From Mucilaginibacter saanensis (GTDB lineage Bacteria; Bacteroidota; Bacteroidia; Sphingobacteriales; Sphingobacteriaceae), in contig NZ_JACHBZ010000023.1 of the NCBI RefSeq assembly GCF_014200575.1, positions 4,686 to 68,685 on the forward strand: a stretch of 64,000 bases of DNA, given 5' to 3'. Under the pieces are notes generated by a model. That model was given only the letters and a program-made list of their open reading frames with translations, was not told the DNA's origin and searched no databases. Positions 41,668 through 49,648 of the stretch are shown piece after piece. Within the stretch, counting starts at the first letter, position 1. Every line of letters starts with the position of its first letter. The position numbers were made by a program, and so were the translations under genes.

Positions 41668-41992
41668 AGTTTTATGTTTTTTGATGTTAATTAAAACAGG
41701 GTTTACCGATATTGGTACCCGTTAGTTTGTATTATTGCTGTGGTTTGCAGGCGGTTTAATGAATGCCCGGCTTGGCAGAAAGAAAAAGGATTGCTTTAGT
41801 TTTTGAACGCATAATTTAAACCAATTATTGCGGCAATCAATTAAAGGTAGTTTTTATTAATTAATAATGAGCACGATACGGGTTAATTTTATTATGCACA
41901 TTTAAGTGTCAAACTGCTGTATAAATGCTTAACTTTGAAACAATTTTTGATACACACATATTTATATAGATAATTACAACAATTCGTTAGCA
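41668..41992. other. Gene-free stretch upstream of the SPW-type membrane gene
   Basis: AT-rich, non-coding. The only recognisable feature is the TAACTTTG promoter box at 41930-41937. No repeat or RNA was seen. Confidence 0.5.
41930..41937 (+). promoter_or_regulatory. Candidate -7 promoter box of the SPW-type gene
   Basis: TAACTTTG matches TAnnTTTG and lies 55 bases upstream of the ATG at 41993. No clear -33 box. Confidence 0.4.
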
Positions 41993-42400
41993 ATGAAAAG
42001 TTTTATTCCAACAACACTTTATGCAGTTTTAAACTATGTATTAGCTCTTACATTGATAGCTTCACCATGGTTATTTGGTTTTGAAGGTCATAAAGTGGGC
42101 GCCGCTTTACTGCTGCCTATGATTATAGGATGGTTTCAGCTTATTATGGCTATTTTTAGCAATAACAGCCTGGGCTTTATTAAGCAATTCCCTATGCAAA
42201 TGCATTTCTTTTTAGATGTTCTTTCAGGCTCGTTCCTGTTATGCTCACCATTTATTTACGGATATGCGCATATTGAGTTTGTACCACAGCTTATTTTAGG
42301 TGGTTTATTAGTAATCATGGGTGCATTTACTCACGGCTCAAGATTTACAACTCCTGCAGTTCATCATCGTGATGCCGGCCTTGCATCAGTTATCGAATAA
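41993..42400 (+). CDS. SPW-repeat type four-helix membrane protein
   Basis: The 135-residue protein has four hydrophobic helices (about 8-24, 35-54, 70-88 and 95-112). The first and third are followed by paired motifs, ASPWLFGF (23-30) and CSPFIYGY (84-91), the duplicated SPW-type signature. The family has no known biochemical role. The final residues TTPAVHHRDAGLASVIE are polar and probably cytosolic. It stands alone, convergent with the PAS gene. Confidence 0.7.
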   Translation: MKSFIPTTLYAVLNYVLALTLIASPWLFGFEGHKVGAALLLPMIIGWFQLIMAIFSNNSLGFIKQFPMQMHFFLDVLSGSFLLCSPFIYGYAHIEFVPQLILGGLLVIMGAFTHGSRFTTPAVHHRDAGLASVIE

Positions 42401-42434
42401 TTAAACGGATTAGTTATCTGTTATAACGGTATAA

Positions 42435-42467
42435 AACAAGAAAGGCGCAATTTGCGCCCTTCTTGTT
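42435..42467. terminator. Bidirectional terminator between convergent genes
   Basis: AACAAGAAAGGCGCAA (42435-42450) is complementary to 42452-42467 with one mismatch. The flanks are T-rich on both strands. It ends two bases from the PAS gene stop. Confidence 0.75.
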
Positions 42468-42468
42468 A

Positions 42469-43152
42469 TTACAGGCCCCGTCCATTGGCTTGCTCCTGCT
42501 CGCGCAGGTTCCGCATAATTTTAGTATAGCCCCTGTGTTGGCGCTGTTCATCATATAGTGGAAAAACCAAGCCGCTGCCCCAAAAACGGGAATCATCCTT
42601 ACGTACATGGTAGCGTTCATCAACAGCCCGGCCATTTTTGATAGATGTGTTAAGTTCGTGTTCCGGCACACCGGCGGCAACATCTTCAGGCGTAAAAAAT
42701 ACTTCGGCACACCGGCCTATAATTTCTTCTTCTTTATAGCCCAAAACTCTTTCGGCTCCGCTGTTCCAACTGTTGATGTCACCATTTTTATCGGTTGTAA
42801 TCACAGCATAATCTTCCAGGCTATCCAGCACCTGCCTAAAAAAGTCTTCGCTCATTCTAAAATAGCGATCTTCAAAAATATCATTGCTGGTTATGGTTTT
42901 ATCCATGGTGTGGTATTCAATAAAAATATTGGAACTATCAACGCCACAGGCCAGCTGCATAGGTTCGCGGGTAATTCTATAAAAGGTTTCGTAGCCTTCG
43001 GGTAGTTTGTTTAATTCGGGTTTATACCTTATAGGTACCATGGTTATATCAATGGTATCATTACTTAGCCCATTGGTAACATTTACTAAAACGTAGGTAA
43101 AGCCTTGTTCAATGAGGTTGCCAAGCAGCTCTGGATTTAGTGGAATACGCAT
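42469..43152 (-). CDS. PAS domain protein, no output domain
   Basis: The 227-residue protein has an uncharacterised N-terminal region (about 1-95) and one PAS/PAC unit (~100-220): YAVITTDKNGDINSWNSGAERVLGYKEEEIIG and the PAC part RKDDSRFWGSGLVFPLYDEQ. No kinase, cyclase or HTH follows, so signals must go to a partner by direct contact. The PAS type is common in flavin- or haem-binding and signal-scaffold proteins. The ligand cannot be told. No neighbour gives a clue. Confidence 0.78.
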   Translation of the reverse strand: MRIPLNPELLGNLIEQGFTYVLVNVTNGLSNDTIDITMVPIRYKPELNKLPEGYETFYRITREPMQLACGVDSSNIFIEYHTMDKTITSNDIFEDRYFRMSEDFFRQVLDSLEDYAVITTDKNGDINSWNSGAERVLGYKEEEIIGRCAEVFFTPEDVAAGVPEHELNTSIKNGRAVDERYHVRKDDSRFWGSGLVFPLYDEQRQHRGYTKIMRNLREQEQANGRGL

Positions 43153-43247
43153 TTTATTTAAGGTTACTGTTTGTTTAAACCCTGCAAAAATGACACCACT
43201 TGTGAGCGTGCGGGTAATAATAGGAACTGATAAGCAGGTCTGCGCGT

Positions 43248-44531
43248 TTAAAATACTTCGTTAAGTCCTAAAAAAAAGCCACTTGAACCATAACTACCCC
43301 TGCCATAGTCAATACAAAGGTTGGAGCGGGTATATTTATTAAACAATAACCGCAGCCCCACTCCCGCGCCGGGCTCCCAGTATCTGAACAGGCTGATGTT
43401 GCGCTGGTTATTGGCCGATTCCATATTTACAAAGGTAACGCCGCTTAATAGTTTGTTATCCGTAAGCGGGAAACGGTACTCGGCCTCGTTGTACACAAAT
43501 GACAGGCCTTTAAAGCGGCCAATGATAAACGCCCGGCCTATGCGGCCGTAAGCATCGCTGCCGGTACCGGGCAAATCAAGATAAGGCACGGAGCCATCAA
43601 GCAGGTAGCTGGCCCAGTGCCAAAAGGCCAATACTTTTTCGGGGTTGCTGTCAGAGAGGCTCCAGTATTTTCTGAACTCAACTTTTAATTGCAGCGCCCT
43701 GCGGTTGCTGCCAAGCCAGGTTTCATTCTCCTTTAAAATAACATCTGCATAGATCCCTCTGAATGGGCGGTTAGGCTGGTCGCGGTTATTGAACTGGAAA
43801 TTTACCAGCACCCCATTGGCCTGATAAGCATTGGTAGGATAGCCATTTCTGATACTATACCTGTAATTATGTGTTTCAGTAATAGGAATATTTTTGCGGT
43901 CGTCATCAATATGGCTGTATAAATTAAAGCTAAGCCCGGCACCTACATAAAAATACCGGGCAACTTTTCTGTAAATGCGCTCATTTATTTTTACATAAAC
44001 GTATCTTACCGGGAACTCATTAGGGTTGTTTGGAAAATGCTCGTCGTTCATGTGGAAATCGCCGTCGCCGAAATTCCGGCGCCCGGTACCCAGGCCGTTA
44101 TCCTTGGCAATGGTTTTACCAATTTGCATTACCCCCTGCAGGTTCCATTGGTTTTGTGATGAGAAGGCGTTGTGTTTAAACTCAAAAGTTGACAGCCCGT
44201 TGGTTGATATGTAGGCCCCCGCATTAATTACAGATAGTGTGGTGTTGGCAGGGTTACCAAAATATTTACCGCCAGATGTAATTACGCCAACTGCAAAACC
44301 CACACTTGGGTTATAGGCCGCCGAGGGTAGTACCGACCAGGTGGAATGTTTCTTTTTTTTGCTGGTATCGGCAAGGCTGCTTTTGCCGCTGAAAATTGAG
44401 CTTAAAATGCCATTGGCATCCTGTTGCGACTCTAACGAATCTGCAGGATATACATCTGTTTGAGCAAACAGATTGCCGGCACTTAAAATTACCAGGTAAA
44501 CTATAAGGGCATACCTGTAAATCAGTCGCAT
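43248..44531 (-). CDS. BamA/TamA-family outer-membrane beta-barrel protein
   Basis: Start ATG 44531 (MRLIYRYALIVYLVILSAGNLFAQ, signal peptide ending LFA-Q). The ~427-residue protein is the surface-antigen (Omp85-type) barrel without POTRA repeats: SVLPSAAYNPSVGFAVGV, RNGYPTNAYQANGVLVNFQ, FNNRDQPNRPFRGIYADV, the loop-6 like GRFKGLSFVYNEAEYRFPL and the final aromatic F. The absence of POTRA domains suggests a role other than general barrel assembly. Function unknown. Confidence 0.82.
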   Translation of the reverse strand: MRLIYRYALIVYLVILSAGNLFAQTDVYPADSLESQQDANGILSSIFSGKSSLADTSKKKKHSTWSVLPSAAYNPSVGFAVGVITSGGKYFGNPANTTLSVINAGAYISTNGLSTFEFKHNAFSSQNQWNLQGVMQIGKTIAKDNGLGTGRRNFGDGDFHMNDEHFPNNPNEFPVRYVYVKINERIYRKVARYFYVGAGLSFNLYSHIDDDRKNIPITETHNYRYSIRNGYPTNAYQANGVLVNFQFNNRDQPNRPFRGIYADVILKENETWLGSNRRALQLKVEFRKYWSLSDSNPEKVLAFWHWASYLLDGSVPYLDLPGTGSDAYGRIGRAFIIGRFKGLSFVYNEAEYRFPLTDNKLLSGVTFVNMESANNQRNISLFRYWEPGAGVGLRLLFNKYTRSNLCIDYGRGSYGSSGFFLGLNEVF

Positions 44532-44805
44532 CAATTAGGTTTAAATTTAGAGTACACCGCTAATATAAAATTATATGAGCAGGATTAGAATAGCATGGAG
44601 ATAATTGATTGTTAAATTTTTAGTTTATTTTGAACATTAGATACAGTAATGAATATCGATAGGTGGCTGTGGTGTGTAGCATGATCGGCTAATCCGGTCG
44701 CAGGCAAAGGACTACGGTATAGTCATTATTTAGGTTTGGAAATTATGAAAGCAAGAATAAAGCAGATAAAAGTTACTATATTAACAGTTCAAATCAGGTC
44801 TATTT

Positions 44806-45282
44806 ATGAATAAAAACACACTGCTCCAAAAGCTTGATAGTGTTTTAATATATCTTGAACAACAGAAACAACCGCCAATTAGAAGTATTAGCGAGATCTC
44901 GAGGGATTTAATTAGCCTGACAAATGAAAGTGAGTTGCTCTTAATTCTTAATAAATTGATCAGCGATGGATATGCTCAATTTGAAGATAGGCAAGTTGTT
45001 TATGTAGATGAGGAAGGTGAGTATACTTCAAAAATACGTTATTACATAATTACCTTTGACGGAAGGTTTTTTATTTTAACTTCTGGTTACGTTAAAGAGA
45101 ATAAGTCAATTTCCTATAATAGCGCCCGAATGGATACCTTAAAAGTCGACCAAATAAAAAGAGATAAAAGTATAAAGAATCTGACCGTTTGGATTGCGAT
45201 TGCAAGCTGTATCGCTGGGATTTACTACCTGATAGAAATCTATAAAGAGTTTTATTCATTTTTTTATCATCATGGATTGTAA
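44806..45282 (+). CDS. Orphan protein: winged-helix-like N-terminus and C-terminal membrane helix
   Basis: The 158-residue protein is not recognised. Residues ~15-75 (RSISEISRDLISLTNESELLLILNKLISDGYAQFED) have the helix-helix-wing look of a winged helix. A beta-rich stretch follows. One membrane helix lies at ~127-148 (VWIAIASCIAGIYYLIEIY). The coding DNA is clearly more AT-rich than neighbouring genes and uses codons such as ATA and AGA more often, a possible sign of transfer. No operon partner. It might be a membrane-tethered regulator, but that is a guess. Confidence 0.6.
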   Translation: MNKNTLLQKLDSVLIYLEQQKQPPIRSISEISRDLISLTNESELLLILNKLISDGYAQFEDRQVVYVDEEGEYTSKIRYYIITFDGRFFILTSGYVKENKSISYNSARMDTLKVDQIKRDKSIKNLTVWIAIASCIAGIYYLIEIYKEFYSFFYHHGL

Positions 45283-45389
45283 TTGATTTGGGGAAACTAT
45301 TTTCACCAAAATATGGATTGGTTTGAGAATGCGCTTAACTACCTTTTCAAATCACTAATTCCCATTTCTTAAATAATTCCTTAAAACCA

Positions 45390-45420
45390 TTTGTTAATAA
45401 AATAAATACCTGTATCTTTG
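45390..45420 (+). promoter_or_regulatory. Promoter of the rplM operon
   Basis: A full Bacteroidota-type promoter: TTTG at 45390-45393, 19 bases, then TATCTTTG (TAnnTTTG) at 45413-45420. The spacing is within the 19-21 range of the consensus. Transcription should start near 45427, giving a ~48-base leader. Confidence 0.75.
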
Positions 45421-45423
45421 CAG

Positions 45424-45439
45424 TCCCGAAAATGCGGGG
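45424..45439 (+). promoter_or_regulatory. Leader hairpin before rplM (candidate ribosomal-protein leader)
   Basis: CCCG (45425-45428) pairs with CGGG (45435-45438) around an AAAATG loop right at the predicted transcript start. Ribosomal protein operons are often autoregulated through such leaders. The stem is short, so support is weak. Confidence 0.25.
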
Positions 45440-45474
45440 TATAATAAACGTTTAAACAATTTAATTTAAAGCAA

Positions 45475-45912
45475 GTGAATACGTTAAGTTACAAAACTGT
45501 CTCAGCCAACAAAAAAACCGTTAACAAACAATGGGTTGTTGTTGACGCACAAGGCGAGATTTTGGGGCGCTTGTCCACTAAGATCGCAATGATCATCAGG
45601 GGGAAAACCAAGCCAGATTTCACCCCGAACGTAGACTGCGGTGATAATGTAATAGTTATCAATGCAGACAAGGTAAAGTTGACCGGAAACAAATTTAGCC
45701 AAAAGCAATATGTTTCTTATACTGGTTATCCAGGTGGTCAGCGTTTCATTTCTCCTAAGGAGTTAATGGCGAAACATCCAACACGCGTAATTGAAAAAGC
45801 CGTGCGTGGTATGTTACCTAAGAATCGTTTGGGTAAAGCATTATTTGGTAACCTGCACGTTTACGCAGGTGCAGAGCATCCTCATGAAGCACAAAACCCA
45901 ACAACCATTTAA
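45475..45912 (+). CDS. rplM: 50S ribosomal protein uL13
   Basis: The 145-residue protein is uL13: KQWVVVDAQGEILGRLSTKIA, KPDFTPNVDCGDNVIVINADKVKLTG, QYVSYTGYPGG, KAVRGMLPKNRLG and LHVYAGAEHPHEAQ. The initiation codon is GTG at 45475, as no ATG is available upstream of the conserved core. It is the first gene of the rplM-rpsI-rpsB-tsf cluster and has a strong promoter. Confidence 0.97.
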   Translation: MNTLSYKTVSANKKTVNKQWVVVDAQGEILGRLSTKIAMIIRGKTKPDFTPNVDCGDNVIVINADKVKLTGNKFSQKQYVSYTGYPGGQRFISPKELMAKHPTRVIEKAVRGMLPKNRLGKALFGNLHVYAGAEHPHEAQNPTTI

Positions 45913-45923
45913 CTTTTAATTTT

Positions 45924-45930
45924 AAAGGAG
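45924..45930 (+). promoter_or_regulatory. Shine-Dalgarno-like site of rpsI
   Basis: AAAGGAG is 7 bases before the ATG of rpsI. Most genes in this window have no such site. Confidence 0.55.
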
Positions 45931-45937
45931 AAAAGAA

Positions 45938-46324
45938 ATGCCAACAACTAACACTTCAGGCAGAAGAAAAACAGCCGTTGCCCGCATCTACCTTTCAGAA
46001 GGAAATGGTGCGATCATCGTAAACGGTAAAGATTACAAAGAGTACTTCCCAACATTGCCATTACAATACATCGTAACTCAGAGCACTGAGGTTTCTGGTT
46101 CAACCGGAAAATTTGATGTTAAAGTAAATGTTGCAGGTGGTGGTGTAAAAGGACAGGCAGAAGCCGTTCGTTTAGCTATTGCTAAAGCCATTGTTGAACT
46201 GGATCCTGAAAAGAAACCAGCACTGCGCGCTAAAGGTATTATGACACGTGATGACCGTATGGTTGAGCGTAAAAAACCAGGACGCAAGAAAGCACGTAAG
46301 AGATTCCAATTCAGTAAACGTTAA
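45938..46324 (+). CDS. rpsI: 30S ribosomal protein uS9
   Basis: The 128-residue protein has the uS9 features: SGRRKTAVARIYLSEGNG, VNGKDYKEYFP, VAGGGVKGQAEAVRLAIAKA and the C-terminal basic tail ending KARKRFQFSKR, which contacts the P-site tRNA. It follows rplM by 25 bases with a Shine-Dalgarno-like sequence. Confidence 0.97.
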   Translation: MPTTNTSGRRKTAVARIYLSEGNGAIIVNGKDYKEYFPTLPLQYIVTQSTEVSGSTGKFDVKVNVAGGGVKGQAEAVRLAIAKAIVELDPEKKPALRAKGIMTRDDRMVERKKPGRKKARKRFQFSKR

Positions 46325-46326
46325 TC

Positions 46327-46334
46327 AAAGGAGG
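46327..46334 (+). promoter_or_regulatory. Strong Shine-Dalgarno site of rpsB
   Basis: AAAGGAGG, eight bases before the rpsB ATG, is a full anti-16S match. It stands out because the surrounding genes have none. Confidence 0.65.
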
Positions 46335-46342
46335 ACAACAAA

Positions 46343-47203
46343 ATGGCAAGAACAACATATCAGGATTTACTGGATGCAGGTGTACACTTTGGTCACCTTA
46401 CCCGCAAATGGGATCCGAAAATGTCACAGTACATTTTCATGGAGCGCAACGGTATCCACATTATTGATTTAAATAAAACCTTAACTAAGGTTGAAGAAGC
46501 TGCTGCAGCTATCAAACAAATTGTAAAATCAGGCCGTAAGGTATTATTCGTAGCTACTAAAAAGCAAGCGAAAGATATCGTTGCTGACTATGCAAAAAGT
46601 GTAAACATGCCATACATCACCGAGCGTTGGTTAGGTGGTATGTTAACTAACTTTGCAACTGTGCGCAAGTCAATCAAAAAGATGTCAAACATCGATAAAT
46701 TGACTAAAGACGGTACTTACAGCAACCTTTCTAAAAAAGAAAGACTGATGATACAACGTGAGCGTATCAAATTAGAAACACTGTTAGGTGGTATCTCTGA
46801 TCTGAACCGTTTACCTGCAGCATTGTTCCTGATCGACGTTAAGAAAGAACATATCGCAGTTTCAGAAGCATTAAAGTTGAACATCCCTACATTTGCTATG
46901 GTTGATACCAACTCTGATCCTTCAAACATCGACTTCCCTATTCCGGCGAATGACGATGCTACCAAATCAATTTCATTGATCACCAGCATTATCATCAAAG
47001 CAATTGAAGAAGGTTTAGATGAGCGCAAACGCGAAAAAGAAGACGAAGCAGAAAAAGAAGCAGCTGTAGCGAAAGCTAAAGCAGATTCTCCTGAAGTAGC
47101 TGACAGAGCTGAAGGTGCTAAAAGAGCCCGCAAAACTGCTGATGTAGCAGATGTTGTAGCTGACACTGATGCCGAAGCTCCTGCTGCCGAAACAGAAGAG
47201 TAA
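46343..47203 (+). CDS. rpsB: 30S ribosomal protein uS2
   Basis: The 286-residue protein is uS2: DLLDAGVHFGHLTRKWDPKM, IDLNKTLTKVEEA, RKVLFVATKKQAKDI and ERWLGGMLTNF. Compared with the usual ~240 residues it has a ~45-residue C-terminal extension rich in Ala, Glu, Asp and Lys, probably disordered. It follows rpsI by 18 bases with an AAGGAGG ribosome-binding site. The partner tsf comes next after a repeat-bearing gap. Confidence 0.97.
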   Translation: MARTTYQDLLDAGVHFGHLTRKWDPKMSQYIFMERNGIHIIDLNKTLTKVEEAAAAIKQIVKSGRKVLFVATKKQAKDIVADYAKSVNMPYITERWLGGMLTNFATVRKSIKKMSNIDKLTKDGTYSNLSKKERLMIQRERIKLETLLGGISDLNRLPAALFLIDVKKEHIAVSEALKLNIPTFAMVDTNSDPSNIDFPIPANDDATKSISLITSIIIKAIEEGLDERKREKEDEAEKEAAVAKAKADSPEVADRAEGAKRARKTADVADVVADTDAEAPAAETEE

Positions 47204-47215
47204 TTAAATTAATTG

Positions 47216-47345
47216 TGGGTTGTAGGTTGTGAGTTATAAGTTTTTATATCTGCAATTTACAACCCATAATTTTAATAATAAAAACAGTTACAGGTTATAG
47301 TATGGCTTTACTTTTGCCTGCAACTTATAACTCACAACTTACAAC
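47216..47345. repeat. Inverted repeat between rpsB and tsf
   Basis: A 24-base left arm (47219-47242, GTTGTAGGTTGTGAGTTATA...) is complementary to 47322-47345 with one mismatch; the spacer is 79 bases. Inside, TGGGTTGTA (47216-47224) also pairs with TACAACCCA (47258-47266), an alternative fold. The right arm ends 14 bases before the tsf ATG. The mutually exclusive stems could act on readthrough from rpsB into tsf, or this may just be an inserted repeat. Confidence 0.65.
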
Positions 47346-47359
47346 AAAAAATTAAAAAC

Positions 47360-48211
47360 ATGTCTACAGTACAAATATCTGCAGCCGACGTAAACAAACT
47401 GCGCCAGCAAACTGGTGCCGGTATGATGGATTGCAAAAAAGCTTTAACCGAAACTAACGGTGATTTTGAAGCAGCTATCGATTTTTTAAGAAAAAAAGGT
47501 GCTAAAGTTGCAGCAAGCCGTCAGGACAGGGAATCAAACGAAGGTGTTGTTATTTCACGCACTTCTGAAGATGGAAAAATTGGTGTAGTTATTGAACTTA
47601 ACTGCGAAACTGATTTCGTTGCTAAGAATGCTGAATTTATTGCTTTTGCTAATTTAATTGCTAATACAGCAGTTGAAAAACAACCTGCAACAATCGAAGA
47701 ACTTTATACTCTTTCTATCGATACTGATAGCACCACTACTACTATCGGCGAAGCTATCATTGATAAAACTGGTAAGATCGGCGAAAAAATTGGTGTATCT
47801 AAATATGAGTCAGTTCAAGGCGAAAAAGTTATTGCTTATGTACACGGTAACTTCCGTTTAGGTGTATTGGTTGCTTTGAGCGCTAATGCAGCCGGTGCTG
47901 AAGAAGCAGGTAAAGACGTAGCAATGCAAATTGCTGCCATGAACCCTATTGCTATTGATAAAGACGGTGTTGATGCTACTACAATTGAGCGTGAGCTTGA
48001 AATTGCAAAAGATCAGATCCGTGCAGAAGGTAAACCAGAAGAGATGGTTGAAAAAATCTCTTTAGGTAAACTGAATAAATTCTACAAAGACTCAACCCTG
48101 TTAAATCAGGAGTTTGTAAAAGATTCTTCCAAAACCGTTGCTCAGTTTTTGAGCACTGTTGAAAAGGGGTTAACAGTAACTGCCTTTAAGCGAGTAGCTT
48201 TAGGAGCTTAA
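47360..48211 (+). CDS. tsf: Elongation factor Ts
   Basis: The 283-residue protein is EF-Ts, the nucleotide exchange factor for EF-Tu. It shows the N-terminal UBA-like VNKLRQQTGAGMMDCKKALTETNGD, the EF-Tu contact VVIELNCETDFVAKNAEF, and the domain with YVHGNFRLGVLVALS and AMQIAAMNPIAID. It is preceded by A-rich leader without a Shine-Dalgarno site, unlike rpsB. A strong terminator follows. Confidence 0.97.
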   Translation: MSTVQISAADVNKLRQQTGAGMMDCKKALTETNGDFEAAIDFLRKKGAKVAASRQDRESNEGVVISRTSEDGKIGVVIELNCETDFVAKNAEFIAFANLIANTAVEKQPATIEELYTLSIDTDSTTTTIGEAIIDKTGKIGEKIGVSKYESVQGEKVIAYVHGNFRLGVLVALSANAAGAEEAGKDVAMQIAAMNPIAIDKDGVDATTIERELEIAKDQIRAEGKPEEMVEKISLGKLNKFYKDSTLLNQEFVKDSSKTVAQFLSTVEKGLTVTAFKRVALGA

Positions 48212-48218
48212 ATATTTT

Positions 48219-48252
48219 ATCCCCCTCGTTTTAAACGAGGGGGATTTTTTTT
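48219..48252 (+). terminator. Terminator after tsf
   Basis: A 13-bp perfect stem (ATCCCCCTCGTTT and complement) with a minimal loop is followed by eight T residues. Confidence 0.9.
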
Positions 48253-48276
48253 GCAATGTTGTTTCCCAAAGCTATC

Positions 48277-48378
48277 TCATTGCGAAGAGAAACAACGAAG
48301 CTATCGCATACTGTACAGAGCGAATAGGCACGGTTTGCTACTTATCCAACCAATAGCCACGCTTCGCTCGCAATAATG
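48277..48378. repeat. CATTGCGAGCGAAGC-type dispersed repeat, copy 2
   Basis: Starts TCATTGCGAAGAGAAAC, contains ATCGCATACTGTACAGAGC and ends with the complement of CATTATTGCGAGCGAAGCG. The core ATCGCATACTrTACAGrGC and the end word match copy 1 at 37719-37795. The inverted ends make it a ~100-bp hairpin element. Confidence 0.7.
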
Positions 48379-48396
48379 TAAATGTTAATTATTACG

Positions 48397-49521
48397 ATGA
48401 TGATAACAGCGCTTTACAATCTCAAACTTATTTCAGGTGGCCAGATCACCGAAGGACAGGCCGTTTTAATATCAGGCAGCCAGGTAATTGACGTAATTGC
48501 AGCTGATGCCATTCCGGCTGATGCCAAAAAAGTTGATCTGGATGGCGCCTACCTTGCCCCCGGTTTTATTGATCTGCAAATTTATGGTAGCGGCGGGCAG
48601 TTATTTGCCGGTACACCTACTGTTGAAGCACTTGAACAACTGGAGAACGACCTGCTTAAACAAGGAACCATTGGTGTGTTTGCAACTATTGGCACTAACA
48701 GCAATGATATTGTTGAAAAGGGAATTGAAGCTGCTAAAATTTATCGTACTAAGAGCAAAGGGGCTTTTTGGGGACTTCACCTGGAGGGGCCATATTTAAA
48801 CCCTGCAAAAAAAGGAGCACACCCGGCAAAGTTTATTAAAAAGGCTACGCTTGCCGAGGTTAAAGGCTGGCTAGAAAAGGCCGATGGCGTTATTAAAATG
48901 ATCACTATAGCGCCTGAATTACAGGATCAGGAAGTAATTGATTATCTGTACAACCAGGGTGTCATTGTTTCATCGGGCCATAGCAATGCCACCTATGCCG
49001 AAGGGAAAGCATTTTTGAATAAGCCTGTACAGGCGGTAACACATTTGTTTAATGCTATGCCTCAAATGCACCACCGCGAGCCGGGTTACATACCCGCTAT
49101 TTTTGAAGAGCGCCCGTATACCAGCGTTGTAGCAGATGGTGTACATGTTGATTTTGCCATGATACGCTTGGCCAAACGCGAACTTGGCGATAAACTTTAT
49201 TTAATTACAGACGCGGTTACTGCTACTACCGAGGGCGAATACCAGCACCAGCTAAAGGATGGCAGGTATGTAATGCCTGACGGCACTTTATCCGGATCAT
49301 GCTTAACCATGCTTAAGGCGGTTGAAAACTGTGTTAAAAAGGTAGGTATTGATTTGGCCGAGGCTGTAAATATGGCGTCGCTATACCCTGCCGAGCTGGC
49401 AAAACAAACTAAAAAAGGAAAAATTGAAAAAGGCTTTGATGCCGACCTGGTAATTTTTGACGCCGATTTTAAGGTGAAGAACACCGTTATACACGGTGAT
49501 TTTTTAACAAAGACAATATAA
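48397..49521 (+). CDS. nagA: N-acetylglucosamine-6-phosphate deacetylase
   Basis: Start is ATG 48397 or 48400; the 48382 frame start has no family support. The ~374-residue amidohydrolase removes acetate from GlcNAc-6-phosphate in cell-wall recycling and amino-sugar use. It shows LAPGFIDLQIYG, metal-site HLEGPYLNPAKKGAH, SSGHSNATYAEG, THLFNAMPQMHHREPG, VADGVHVDF and the catalytic Asp in LITDAV. No nagB or kinase is adjacent. It lies between tsf and pyrH, which are usually neighbours. Confidence 0.93.
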   Translation: MMITALYNLKLISGGQITEGQAVLISGSQVIDVIAADAIPADAKKVDLDGAYLAPGFIDLQIYGSGGQLFAGTPTVEALEQLENDLLKQGTIGVFATIGTNSNDIVEKGIEAAKIYRTKSKGAFWGLHLEGPYLNPAKKGAHPAKFIKKATLAEVKGWLEKADGVIKMITIAPELQDQEVIDYLYNQGVIVSSGHSNATYAEGKAFLNKPVQAVTHLFNAMPQMHHREPGYIPAIFEERPYTSVVADGVHVDFAMIRLAKRELGDKLYLITDAVTATTEGEYQHQLKDGRYVMPDGTLSGSCLTMLKAVENCVKKVGIDLAEAVNMASLYPAELAKQTKKGKIEKGFDADLVIFDADFKVKNTVIHGDFLTKTI

Positions 49522-49546
49522 AATTTTAACACTGAGTTTAAATCTT

Positions 49547-49554
49547 TATTTTTG
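49547..49554 (+). promoter_or_regulatory. Candidate -7 promoter box of pyrH
   Basis: TATTTTTG (TAnnTTTG) 94 bases before the pyrH ATG. No clear -33 box. Confidence 0.35.
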
Positions 49555-49648
49555 ATAAATCACTCCTCCATATGAACAGAGCTTTATCAAATCATGATAA
49601 TAAACACAAGCGAGTTCCATCTATTCTATTAACAACAAACCACACCAG

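Noticed and set aside
46717..47166. 149-codon minus-strand frame opposite rpsB
   Set aside because: Ser/Ala-rich antisense reading of a certain ribosomal protein gene.
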